NCBI GenBank assembly: GCA_036675505.1
Contig: JAKFEW010000107.1
Location: 1 to 43,701 of the forward strand
Reading direction: 5' to 3'
Length of the DNA stretch: 43,701 nt
Source of the DNA: JAKFEW01 sp036675505
Lineage (GTDB): Bacteria > Cyanobacteriota > Sericytochromatia > S15B-MN24 > JAQBPE01
Of this stretch, positions 7,132 to 14,909 are shown in pieces. Made by a program: the position numbers and the translations under genes. Numbering within the stretch: the first letter of the stretch is position 1; each line of letters starts with the position of its first letter. The notes beneath the pieces are model-generated. The model was given only the letters and a program-made list of their open reading frames with translations, made no database searches and was not told the origin of the DNA.

Positions 7132-8898
7132 TCACGATGCCTGCGCCGTCCCCTCCAGCGCGGAGAGGTCGAGCAGGGACAGGGTCTTGGCGTCGAACGC
7201 CTTGATCTGGTCGGCGGCCTGCTTGGCCAGCGCCATCTGGTCGCCGAAGGCCTCGAACTGGTAGCGCAGGTCCTTGGGCGCCTTGGCCTTGGCGATCAGG
7301 TCGATCACCGCGCGCTCGAAGCTGTCGACGCCGCGCAGCTGGCTGAGGATCAGGTCCGTCTCGCCCACCGCGTTGGTGAACAGGCGGATCTTCTGCTCGA
7401 GCAGCTGGAGGATGTACTCCTCGACGGTGTCGCGGATGGCCATGTTCAGGATCACGACGTCGCGCTGCTGGCCGATGCGGTGCACGCGGCCGATGCGCTG
7501 TTCGACGCGCATGGGGTTCCAGGGCAGGTCGTAGTTGATCAGCACGTGGCAGAATTGCAGGTTGACGCCCTCGGAGCCCGCGTCGGTGCAAAGCAGCACC
7601 TTGTTGCAGCCCGGCTCGCGGAAGCGGTTCACCGCGGCGTCCTTCTCCTTCTGGTTCATCGCGCCGGAGAAAAGCACGACCTCGCGGCCGGCGTTGGTCA
7701 GCTGCTCGAACAGGTACTTCTGGGTCTCGTAGAAGCTCGCGAAGACGATCGCCTTGTCGCCCACCTCCTCGAGCGCCCGCAGCAGCGCCTGGGTCTTCGA
7801 GTTGGTCTTCACCTCCTGCGCGAGCTGCATGATGCGCGCGAGCGCCACGCCGTCCGCGGGGTCCTGGCAATCGGCCAGCATGCCGCGCACGGTCAAGGCG
7901 AGCGCCGCGGGGCTGCTCGCCATCATGCGCGAGAGCCGGATGTAGGTGAGCGTCTTGAAGCCGCGCCCCTGCGTGCCGCCGTGCGCCTGGTCGCCGCGCA
8001 CGAAGTCGAGCACGGCCTCGTGCAGCGCCATCTCCTCCGGCGTGCCGTCGAGCAGGACGGTCTCCACGCGGCGATCCGCGAAGACGATGCCCACGTCGGC
8101 GCGGCGGTGGCGCACCATCACGCTGCCGAGCAGCTCGCCGAGGCGGGCGTCGTTCTTGAGGATGCGGCCGTTCTTGTCGGCGACGAAGGTCTCCTTGAAG
8201 TGCTCGGGCGTGCCGAGCAGGCCCTCCTGGACGAGGTCCGCGAGGTTGTACAGCTCGAAGAGGCTGTTCTGCACGGGTGTGGCCGTGAGCATGAGGAAGA
8301 AGCGCGTGCGCAGCTGCTTCACGAACTTGTAGGCCTGGGTGGCCGCGTTCTTGAGGCGGTGCGCCTCGTCCACCACGATCAGGTCCCAGTGCTGCGACAA
8401 CAACAAATCCGCGTTGGCCGGGTGCTTGGCGGTGTCGAGGCTCGCGATCAGCAGCGGGTGGGCGTCGAAGCCCTGGAACAGCGTGTCGTCGTCTTTGTCG
8501 GCGACCACGAAGACCTCGCCGAACTTGTAGAGCAGCTCGCCGCGCCACTGGGTGGTCAAGGGCGCCGGCGTGAGGATCAGCACGCGCTTGGCGAGGCCGC
8601 GCGCCAGGTATTCCTTGATGATCAGGCCCGCCTCGATCGTCTTGCCGAGGCCGACCTCGTCGGCCAGGATCGCGCGCGTCCGCATCTTGTTGATCGCGGT
8701 CATCACGGCGTTCACCTGGTGCGGCAGGATCTGGATCTGCTGGCGGTCGAGCTGGGCGACGGCCAACAGCTGGTCGATCTGCTCCTGGAGGCTCAGCTTG
8801 TGGGCCTGCACCGCCATCTGCTGCCACTCGGGGTGGCAGAACTCGTTGGCGACCAGGCGACGCACGCCTTCTCCGACGTTGCGGTAAACCTTCTTCAT
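7132..8898 (-). CDS. SNF2/RapA (HepA)-type DEAD/DEAH helicase
   Basis: About 588 residues from the ATG at 8898. Superfamily-2 motifs appear in order: motif I DEVGLGKT (80-87), Ia LTPAPLTTQW, II DEAH (177-180), III TATPVQN, V TDAGSEGVNLQ and VI QRIGRVHRIGQ. This is the classic SNF2 translocase of the RapA/HepA branch, which moves along double-stranded DNA or displaces RNA polymerase. The protein is compact and lacks RapA's long N- and C-terminal domains. The ATG at 8898 is favoured by AAGGA seven bases upstream; an in-frame ATG at 8934 adds 12 residues and has a poorly spaced site. It heads an operon with the microprotein, zinc-cluster protein and small tail protein. The Bacillus yqhH-yqhG pair is a known case of a similar helicase beside an uncharacterised partner. 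Confidence 0.93.
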   Translation of the reverse strand: MKKVYRNVGEGVRRLVANEFCHPEWQQMAVQAHKLSLQEQIDQLLAVAQLDRQQIQILPHQVNAVMTAINKMRTRAILADEVGLGKTIEAGLIIKEYLARGLAKRVLILTPAPLTTQWRGELLYKFGEVFVVADKDDDTLFQGFDAHPLLIASLDTAKHPANADLLLSQHWDLIVVDEAHRLKNAATQAYKFVKQLRTRFFLMLTATPVQNSLFELYNLADLVQEGLLGTPEHFKETFVADKNGRILKNDARLGELLGSVMVRHRRADVGIVFADRRVETVLLDGTPEEMALHEAVLDFVRGDQAHGGTQGRGFKTLTYIRLSRMMASSPAALALTVRGMLADCQDPADGVALARIMQLAQEVKTNSKTQALLRALEEVGDKAIVFASFYETQKYLFEQLTNAGREVVLFSGAMNQKEKDAAVNRFREPGCNKVLLCTDAGSEGVNLQFCHVLINYDLPWNPMRVEQRIGRVHRIGQQRDVVILNMAIRDTVEEYILQLLEQKIRLFTNAVGETDLILSQLRGVDSFERAVIDLIAKAKAPKDLRYQFEAFGDQMALAKQAADQIKAFDAKTLSLLDLSALEGTAQAS

Positions 8899-8975
8899 GG
8901 CGGTCCTTGCTTCGGTATCCGTACCTTGGCCCATCCTATGCGAGGACGCCCCATGTTGTTGGTGACCCTGGTTAC

Positions 8976-9030
8976 AATGTAGGTGTGATGCGCGTTTTAG
9001 CCTCTGTCAACCCATGTGCATAACGCACAT
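8976..9030 (-). promoter_or_regulatory. Candidate promoter and dyad of the SNF2 operon
   Basis: On the minus strand TTGACA (9005-9010) lies upstream of TACATT (8976-8981). The 23-base spacing is too long for a standard sigma-70 promoter, so the -10 is uncertain. Directly upstream of TTGACA is the perfect dyad ATGTGC-5-GCACAT (9014-9030), the right place for a regulator to act. This is the only notable structure in the 177-base gap 8899-9075. Confidence 0.4.
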
Positions 9031-9075
9031 CCTGATCGCGGGGATCGGGATCACCAAAACGCAGTTTGGATGCGC

Positions 9076-10398
9076 CTAGCGCGCCGGCAGCCGCAACGTG
9101 GCGGCCAGCCCCCGTTCGCCGGCGGGCTGGAGCGTGGCCTCGCCGCCGTGGCGCTCGGCGATCGCCTTCACGATCGCGAGCCCGAGCCCGGTGCCGCCCG
9201 TCTCGCGGCTGCGCGACGTGTCGGGGCGGTAGAAGGGCTCGAACACGTGCGACAGGGCCTGGGGGTCGATGCCCGGGCCGTCGTCGGTCACCCGGAAGAT
9301 CGCCCCGCTCGGGCCGCGGGCGGTCTCGACGCGCACGTGCCCGCCCCCCTGCGTGTACTTGAGCGCGTTGTCGAGCAGGTTGCTCATGGCCCGGCGCACG
9401 AGCCGGGCCTCGCCGGCGGTGGGCGCCTGGGCCAGGTCGACCGTGAGCGTGAGGCCGCGCTCCCGGGCCGTCAGCTCGCGCTCGGCGACCAGCTCGCTGG
9501 CGAGCGCCGCGAGGTCCAGCGGCTCGGGCCGCAAGGGCCCCTCGCCGCGCGCGCGAGAGAGCTCGAGGATCTCGCCGATCAGCGCGTCCATGGTCGCGAC
9601 CTCGCGGTCCAGTTTGGCGAGGTACGGCGCCGGATCGCTTTCCTTGCCGTCCCCCAACCCCGCCCTTGCCAGCGGCAGGGCGATCGCCATCCGCGAGAGC
9701 GGCCCGCGCAGCTCGTGCGAGACGTCGCGCAGCAGCACCTCCTTCTGCGCGATCATGTCCTTGAGCCGCTCGCGCAGGCCCTCGAAGGCCGCCTCCAGCT
9801 CGCCGAGCTCGTCGCGCCGCGTGACCGGCACCGGCGTGTCGAGGTCGCCGGCGCCGAGCCGGTGCGCGACCCCCACCATGCGCCGGATCGGCCGGATCAC
9901 CCAGAGCACGAGCGGCGGCACCAGCAGGAGCGCGAGCCCGCCCATCCAGGCGAAGGGCATCAGCAAGGGCAGGTGGCGCTGGCCGATCGGCGGCAGGAAC
10001 GCGACGCGCAGCGCGCCCAGGGGCTTGCCCTGTCGATCGAGGCGGATCCAGTAGGTGCGCCAGGACGGCCCGGGCAGGGCCCCTGGCGCGAAGTAGGCCT
10101 TCTGGTGCCAGAGCGCCCTGGGCGCGCTGTGGGCCCGCGCCCAGGGCAGGAAGGTCAGCTCGGCGTGCAGCGGCGGCCCCAGCTCGCGCAGGCGCGCCGG
10201 GTCGGGGCCCTGGGCGGTCGCCGTGCGCTCGAGCTCGTGCGCGATGAAGGTGGCATGGGCGACGCCGAAGCGGCGCAGCGCGTCGAGCTCGCCCACCTGC
10301 ACGAGCTGGTGGGCCGCGAGCACGGTCAGCGCGCCGCCGATCACGAAGACGCCGACGGCCCAGAGGTAGATCTTCGCGATCAGCGAGCGCATCACCAT
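9076..10398 (-). CDS. Two-component sensor histidine kinase
   Basis: A 440-residue membrane kinase. The first transmembrane helix is at about 8-28 (AKIYLWAVGVFVIGGALTVL), a periplasmic sensor of about 115 residues follows, and the second helix is at about 146-168. HAMP comes next, then the HisKA H-box DVSHELRGPL with phospho-acceptor His at about 228, the N-box NLLDNALKY, G1 DDGPGIDP and G2 GTGLGLAIVK. Architecture and size match CpxA/RstB/EnvZ-like sensors. It senses an unknown envelope signal and phosphorylates the regulator encoded upstream. The start at 10398 lacks a clear ribosome site; the junction with the regulator gene carries a 17-18 bp tandem repeat. Confidence 0.93.
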   Translation of the reverse strand: MVMRSLIAKIYLWAVGVFVIGGALTVLAAHQLVQVGELDALRRFGVAHATFIAHELERTATAQGPDPARLRELGPPLHAELTFLPWARAHSAPRALWHQKAYFAPGALPGPSWRTYWIRLDRQGKPLGALRVAFLPPIGQRHLPLLMPFAWMGGLALLLVPPLVLWVIRPIRRMVGVAHRLGAGDLDTPVPVTRRDELGELEAAFEGLRERLKDMIAQKEVLLRDVSHELRGPLSRMAIALPLARAGLGDGKESDPAPYLAKLDREVATMDALIGEILELSRARGEGPLRPEPLDLAALASELVAERELTARERGLTLTVDLAQAPTAGEARLVRRAMSNLLDNALKYTQGGGHVRVETARGPSGAIFRVTDDGPGIDPQALSHVFEPFYRPDTSRSRETGGTGLGLAIVKAIAERHGGEATLQPAGERGLAATLRLPAR

Positions 10399-10413
10399 GA
10401 TCGGGCTACCGCG

Positions 10414-10464
10414 CGGCCTGCCATGCTCAATCGGCCTGCCATACTCATCGGCCTACCACTCCCA
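10414..10464 (-). repeat. 17-18 bp tandem repeat at the regulator-kinase junction
   Basis: Three head-to-tail units (10414-10431, 10432-10448, 10449-10464) share the plus-strand core CGGCCTGCCATRCTCAT; the third is more diverged and contains the response regulator's stop codon (10453-10455). The array fills the gap between the two genes and could set kinase translation. Confidence 0.75.
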
Positions 10465-11121
10465 GCGGTAGCCCAGGCCCCGCACGGTGACCAGGTGGCG
10501 CGGCTGGCGCGGGTCTTCCTCCAGCTTGGCGCGCAGGCGGCTCACGTGGATGTCGATCGCGCGGTCGAAGGCCTCGGTGGCGCCGGCCTCGTCGAGCAGC
10601 GCGAGCAGCTGGTCGCGCGTGAAGGCCCGCCCCGGCTGGTTCGTCAGGGCCTCGAGGAGCCGGTATTCCGAGGGCGTGAGCTGCGCCTCGCGGCCGTTCA
10701 GGCGCATCAGGCGCTTGTCCGGGTCTAGGCCGCGGCCAGGCGGCGGGCCGCCTGGCTTCGCGCGCCGCAGCACGGCCTCGACGCGCGCGAGCAGCTCGAG
10801 CGGGTTGAAGGGCTTGGGCAGGTAATCGTCGGCGCCGATCTGCAGGCCGCGGATGCGGTCGAGGTCGTCGCCGCGCGCCGTGAGCATGATCACCGGCGTG
10901 GCGTCGCCGCGCGCGCGCAGCTCGCGGCAGACCGCGAAGCCGTCGCGCTCGGGCAGCATCACGTCGAGCAGGATCAAGTCGGGCTTGTGGGCGGCCAGGC
11001 TGGCGAAGCCGGCGGACGGGCGGTCGGCCCAGGCCAGCGCGTAGCCGTGGCGCGCGACGAAGTCGCCGAGGAGCTCGGCGAGGTCGCGGTCGTCGTCGAT
11101 CAGGAGGAGATTCGTGGTCAT
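10453..11121 (-). CDS. OmpR/PhoB-family response regulator
   Basis: A 222-residue protein. The receiver domain (1-120) has the acidic pocket DDD (9-11), phospho-acceptor Asp53 in LLDVMLPERDG, Thr81 and Lys103 in LPKPF. The C-terminal winged helix-turn-helix carries TPSEYRLLEAL, RAIDIHVSRLRAKLE and the ending VRGLGYRWEW, diagnostic of the OmpR family. It is encoded immediately before its kinase, the usual order. The ATG at 11121 gives the normal family N-terminus; the very long upstream extension of this frame lies over the lipoprotein gene on the other strand and is not real. Target genes unknown; the nearby Spy/CpxP-like lipoprotein would fit an envelope-stress regulon. Confidence 0.95.
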   Translation of the reverse strand: MTTNLLLIDDDRDLAELLGDFVARHGYALAWADRPSAGFASLAAHKPDLILLDVMLPERDGFAVCRELRARGDATPVIMLTARGDDLDRIRGLQIGADDYLPKPFNPLELLARVEAVLRRAKPGGPPPGRGLDPDKRLMRLNGREAQLTPSEYRLLEALTNQPGRAFTRDQLLALLDEAGATEAFDRAIDIHVSRLRAKLEEDPRQPRHLVTVRGLGYRWEW

Positions 11122-11253
11122 GGGCTGCTCGCTCGCATCATGCCCCGGCACGCGGGGTCCGGCCCCGGATCGTAAGGCCCGAATGTTTCGAGCGCTTTTC
11201 GATGCGGTCGGTTGCCTGATCGGGTACAGAACTGTGAGGGGAGGGTCATCCAG

Positions 11254-13116
11254 ATGCATCTTCATGTCGGCCGCGTGCCATCGCTCGTCGCCCGGACCTC
11301 GCTGGTGCTCGCGCTCGCGCTCGCGGGCTGCGTCGCGCCGGCGCTGCCGAAGCCGCAGGCCGGCACATCCCCGGAAGGCGAGAAGGTCACGAGCAACCCA
11401 CGCGCCATTGGGGCGCCCGCCACCTCCGCGAAGCGCGCCCCGCTCGCGGCGAAGCCCCTGGTGAAGCCGCTCGCGGCCGGCGTGAAGCTCGCCGGGAAGA
11501 TCCTTGCGGACCATACCTACCTGCGCGCGGGCGGCCTGGCCCTCGCGCCCACAGGCAACGCGCTGATCGGCGCCGACGGCGCGTCGATGGTCGCGGCGGG
11601 CGCCGGCAACGCGGTCGCCGTCACCGGCGACGACCTCGCGGCGAAGGGGGGCGTCGGCATCGTGGCCGCGGGCGGCGGCAACATCTTCGCCGCCGGCGGC
11701 GGCAACCTGATCGGCCCCGACGGCGCGAGCCTGGTCGGCCCCGACGGGGCCTCGCTGGTGGGGCCGGACGGCGCCTCGCTCGTCGGCCCCGACGGCGCGA
11801 GCCTGATCGGCCCCGATGGCGCGACCTTCCGGCTCGCCCAGGCCGGGGCCGCAGCCGGCGCCGAGGTCGGCGCGCAGCTGCCCGTCGCCGGCATGCTCGT
11901 GAGCGTCGTCTCGCTCGCCACGCGCGAGTACCTGCCGATCGGCGAGACCGCAGACGGCAAGAAGGTCTACACGGTCTACACCGACGCCGAGGGCGGCTTC
12001 GCGGTCACGGTCCCGCCGAGCGAGGACGCCAACGTGCTGGTGGTGGCGAGCCTGCCGGGCCGCCAGGAGGCCGGCACGATCCTCAACGCGCTCACGCCGC
12101 CGGCCACGGACGTGGCGGTCGACGAGGACGTCGCCACCGTCACGCGCTACCTGCGGCGGGCCATGGTCCAGCGCCTCGCGGACGTCGTGGCCGCCCCCAC
12201 GCTCGACGAGGCGCGGAAGGCGATCGCGCGGGATGCGCGGGTCGGCGAGGGCGGGCGGGCCTTGTTCCAGGGCCTGGCCGAGACCTTCCACACGCTGGGC
12301 CAGGTGCGCGGCCTGCCCACCCTCACGGACCGCGCGCTCGCGGTGGCCCAGGCCCGCGTCCTCACGGCGGCCGTCATCGACGACGCGCTCGCGCGGGTCG
12401 ACGTCGGGGGGATCACCATCGACCCCGCGATCGCGCCGAAGTGGGGGATCGCCGAGAACCGCCTCACCGGCTTCCCGGCCGAAGGCGCCCGCGCGCGGGA
12501 GGTCCTGCTCGCCTGTTTCCGCGCGCTGCGCGCGCGCGCTTCCGCGAAGATGGCGACGCCGGCCGGGGGCTACGCGCCGCTGCCCGCTGACTTCTTCACG
12601 CGCGTCGCGCTGGGCACGAACCCCGAGGCCTGGGTCGGCCCGAGCGCGGACTGGACGGATTGGTTCGGCGAGGTCCTCGGGCGCTACCCCACCGGGCCGT
12701 ACGCGGTCACGAAGCCCGGCGAGGTCGGCGACTTCCTGGCGGACCGGTACTTCGGCATGAACCGCGTGTTCATCACCGAGCCGCCGCTGGCCGCCTACAT
12801 CCTGCTCGACCCGAAGACCTACCAGGCGGACACCCGCTTCCCGCTGGCCGGCGAGCCCTACCACGCCGAGGCCACGGCGATGCTCGCGCGGATCAACGCG
12901 AAGTTCGGCGGCTTCGGCGGCAAGCCGGTCACGCCGACCGACCCGCAGTTCAACGGCTGGGCCCGCGACGCGAACCGACCCTACGTCGAGTCGGTCAGCG
13001 CGGCCGGGGTCGCCTACTTCCTGCAGGTCGGCCTGGCGGTGAGCGGGGCGTCGGAGCGCGCGCGGGCGGTGGCCGCGACGGTCGCGCTGCCCGCCAGCGC
13101 GCCGCAGGCGGAGTGA
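11254..13116 (+). CDS. Lipoprotein with GPDGASLV octapeptide repeats
   Basis: A 620-residue predicted lipoprotein (LALAGC, lipidated Cys at residue 26). After a Pro/Ala/Lys-rich linker comes a Gly-rich stretch (about residues 105-191) that ends in five perfect-length LxGPDGAS octapeptides (152-191), preceded by looser versions (LIGADGASM). This pattern suggests a beta-roll or beta-helix-like stalk. A region resembling a carboxypeptidase-regulatory domain follows (VYTDAEGGFAVTVPPSE), then a large unrecognised C-terminal domain. The ATG at 11254 has GAGGGGAGGG upstream. It is probably surface-exposed; function unknown. The NHL lipoprotein at 15644-17518 shows a similar order of lipobox, linker and regulatory-like domain. 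Confidence 0.8.
   Translation: MHLHVGRVPSLVARTSLVLALALAGCVAPALPKPQAGTSPEGEKVTSNPRAIGAPATSAKRAPLAAKPLVKPLAAGVKLAGKILADHTYLRAGGLALAPTGNALIGADGASMVAAGAGNAVAVTGDDLAAKGGVGIVAAGGGNIFAAGGGNLIGPDGASLVGPDGASLVGPDGASLVGPDGASLIGPDGATFRLAQAGAAAGAEVGAQLPVAGMLVSVVSLATREYLPIGETADGKKVYTVYTDAEGGFAVTVPPSEDANVLVVASLPGRQEAGTILNALTPPATDVAVDEDVATVTRYLRRAMVQRLADVVAAPTLDEARKAIARDARVGEGGRALFQGLAETFHTLGQVRGLPTLTDRALAVAQARVLTAAVIDDALARVDVGGITIDPAIAPKWGIAENRLTGFPAEGARAREVLLACFRALRARASAKMATPAGGYAPLPADFFTRVALGTNPEAWVGPSADWTDWFGEVLGRYPTGPYAVTKPGEVGDFLADRYFGMNRVFITEPPLAAYILLDPKTYQADTRFPLAGEPYHAEATAMLARINAKFGGFGGKPVTPTDPQFNGWARDANRPYVESVSAAGVAYFLQVGLAVSGASERARAVAATVALPASAPQAE
11707..11826 (+). repeat. Five 24-bp in-frame tandem repeats
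   Basis: Five contiguous 24-base units (starting at 11707, 11731, 11755, 11779 and 11803) encode LxGPDGAS. Synonymous differences between units (GGCCCC/GGGCCG, GGCGCG/GGGGCC) show that the peptide has been kept while the DNA drifted, so the repeat is under protein-level selection. Confidence 0.9.
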
Positions 13117-13136
13117 GCGCGGAACGCGGCAGGATG

Positions 13137-13147
13137 GGGTATCCTGG
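13137..13147 (+). promoter_or_regulatory. GGGGTATCCTG promoter-like element
   Basis: It lies 24 bases before the cyclophilin ATG and is identical over 11 bases to the element before the small gene at 37109. GGAAC sits about 15 bases upstream. Confidence 0.5.
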
Positions 13148-13170
13148 GGGCCCGAGAAGGAGGACCCTGG

Positions 13171-13941
13171 ATGCGCGGATACGTCAGATTCGGAGGGGCG
13201 ATCGCCGCCCTCGCCATGGCTGGCTGCCCGGCCCCGGCCCAGGGCCCGCAGATCGTGTTGTCGAGCGCGTCACCCGGCGCGGCCGGCGCGACGAGCCCCG
13301 CGCCCACGGCCCTGGCCACCCGCACGCCGGCCGCCGGGCCCACCGCCACGCCCGTGCCGGCGCCTTCGCTCGCGTCACGCCCGCTCGGCGCCGGCCCTGA
13401 GGGCGGCAGCCTCGCGGACGTCGCCGCGGCGGTCGGCGAGCCGGTCAAGGACCAGTACCGCATCACCTTCGCGACCACCCAGGGCGACTTCGTGGTCACG
13501 CTCTTCCCGGAGCGCGCGGTCAAGGCCAGCGCCAAGTTCCTGGCGCTCAGCCGGGAAGGCGTCTACGAGCGCACCACCTTCCACCGCGTGATCCCGGGCT
13601 TCGTGGCGCAGGGGGGCGACTACCTCTCGAAGGACCTGCCGCCGGACGCCCCGGCCATCGGCACGGGCAACTGGGGCGACCCTGTGCCCGACGACTTCGG
13701 CAACGGGCTCAAGCACCTGCCGGGGGCGGTCGCCCTCGCGCACACCTCGGCGCCGAACAGCTCCTACAGCCAGTTCTACATCTGCCTCCAGCGCCTGACC
13801 CAGCTCGACAACGGCTACACCGTCTTCGGCCAGGTCATCGCGGGCTGGGACACCGTGCAGAGGCTGACCTTCACGGAGAAGGACGGCAAGAAGACAGGGG
13901 CCACCCCGGACCGGATCTTGAAGGTCACGGTCGCCGAGTAG
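13171..13941 (+). CDS. Cyclophilin-type peptidyl-prolyl isomerase lipoprotein
   Basis: A 256-residue protein. The signal sequence ends in MAGC (Cys at residue 19), giving a lipid-anchored periplasmic protein. A Pro/Thr/Ala-rich linker (about 20-80) precedes a full cyclophilin domain. It contains FHRVIPGFVAQGGD with the catalytic Arg and Phe/Gln pocket residues, SQFYI, and the C-terminal VFGQVIAGWD strand. It catalyses cis-trans isomerisation of Xaa-Pro bonds and likely helps fold exported proteins. A ribosome site GAAGGAGGA lies before the ATG. It is a stand-alone transcription unit, convergent with the Spy-like gene. Confidence 0.94.
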   Translation: MRGYVRFGGAIAALAMAGCPAPAQGPQIVLSSASPGAAGATSPAPTALATRTPAAGPTATPVPAPSLASRPLGAGPEGGSLADVAAAVGEPVKDQYRITFATTQGDFVVTLFPERAVKASAKFLALSREGVYERTTFHRVIPGFVAQGGDYLSKDLPPDAPAIGTGNWGDPVPDDFGNGLKHLPGAVALAHTSAPNSSYSQFYICLQRLTQLDNGYTVFGQVIAGWDTVQRLTFTEKDGKKTGATPDRILKVTVAE

Positions 13942-13965
13942 CCCCTGTGACGCCACCTGGCGCGG

Positions 13966-14775
13966 CTAGTGGTGGTGGAGGCGCATCGCCGCGAAGTGCT
14001 TCGCCTGCGCCGCGATCCGCTCGCGCTGCGGCTGGTCCAGGCTGGCCGCCACCTCCACGATCTCGCTGACCGGCAGCACCTGGCTCACGCCCGGCAGGGC
14101 CTGCGCGAGCGTGCCCACGTCGCCCGTGCGCACGAAGCTCGCCGCCGCGAGGCGGAGCGCGTCGTGGCGCGGGTCGGTGCGCAGGGCGTCGACCTTGGCG
14201 TGCAGCGCGTCGATCTTCGCGAGCTGGGCCGCGTTGAGGCCGAAGCGCGAGGTCGCGTGGGCGCGCATCTTGTCGCGCATCCCGTCCAGGCGCGCCATGA
14301 ACTCGGGCCGGCCCGACTCGAGCAGCCCGGCGAGCGTCTCGCGCTGGGCGGGCGTCAGGACGCCGCGCAGCTCGGCCGCCATCGCGAGGCGCACGGGCTT
14401 CTTGGTCTCGAACTCCGCCGCGCGCGCCTGGATGTATGCCGTGAGCTTCGCGCGGTCGACTTCGGGGGCCAGGCCGATCGCGAGCAGCTCGTCGCGCAGG
14501 GCCGGGAAGTTGGCCGGGTGCAGCTCGCCGCGGTACTTGGCGATGATCGCCTCGGCCCGGGCCTTCTGCTCCTGGCTCAGCCCGAGCTTCGAGGCCAGCG
14601 CCAGGCCGGGCCGCGCGCCCATGAGCGGCCCTTCGGCGTTCATCAGGCCATAGCCGCCGACCACGCCCACCGCCTCGTTGCGCGCCGCCGCGTCGCGCAC
14701 CACGCTGGTGCAGCCCGCCGCCGCCACGATCGCCACGCCGAGCGCGCCGGCCAGCCACCACTTCTTCTTGGTCAT
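13966..14775 (-). CDS. Spy/CpxP-like (LTxxQ) lipoprotein
   Basis: A 269-residue predicted lipoprotein (AAGC, Cys at residue 22). Mostly helical, with two LTxxQ-type motifs (LSQEQKARAEAI and LTPAQRETLAGLL), the signature of the Spy/CpxP chaperone family, which buffers misfolded periplasmic proteins and in CpxP represses the CpxA kinase. It is longer than Spy or CpxP and lipid-anchored, probably a divergent relative with duplicated motifs. It ends in three His residues that might bind metal. The two-component genes at 9076-11121 are not adjacent, so a regulatory link is only a suggestion. Confidence 0.7.
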   Translation of the reverse strand: MTKKKWWLAGALGVAIVAAAGCTSVVRDAAARNEAVGVVGGYGLMNAEGPLMGARPGLALASKLGLSQEQKARAEAIIAKYRGELHPANFPALRDELLAIGLAPEVDRAKLTAYIQARAAEFETKKPVRLAMAAELRGVLTPAQRETLAGLLESGRPEFMARLDGMRDKMRAHATSRFGLNAAQLAKIDALHAKVDALRTDPRHDALRLAAASFVRTGDVGTLAQALPGVSQVLPVSEIVEVAASLDQPQRERIAAQAKHFAAMRLHHH

Positions 14776-14909
14776 CGCATCGTTCCTCTTCTGGGGTCTG
14801 TCCGGCGAGCCCGCTGCCCGCCTCCGACCACCCGAGACTAAGCGGCGCGTGTTTCAGTAGTTTTTCGATCCGGGCGAAGCGGTCGCTGATGCGGTAAGAT
14901 CGTCTCAGG

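Noticed and set aside
4302..7205. Very long plus-strand open frame
   Set aside because: It runs through the AACTCC repeat and then antisense to the zinc-cluster gene; its product is Arg/Gly/Ala-rich shadow sequence typical of high-GC antisense frames.
4612..8898. Assignment of the SNF2 operon to DISARM or a restriction system
   Set aside because: No DrmA/B/C, PLD nuclease, methylase or endonuclease is present; the helicase is a compact RapA/HepA type.
7120..8982. Long plus-strand frame over the SNF2 gene
   Set aside because: It is exactly antisense to a helicase with all conserved motifs; composition is His/Val/Leu/Arg shadow without domains.
10453..12864. Response regulator extended to 803 residues
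   Set aside because: The extension lies antisense to the GPDGAS lipoprotein; the receiver domain starts normally at the ATG at 11121.
9076..14775. A Cpx regulon formed by the two-component pair and the Spy/CpxP-like lipoprotein
   Set aside because: The similarity is suggestive, but the genes are separated by two unrelated units and no shared operator was visible.
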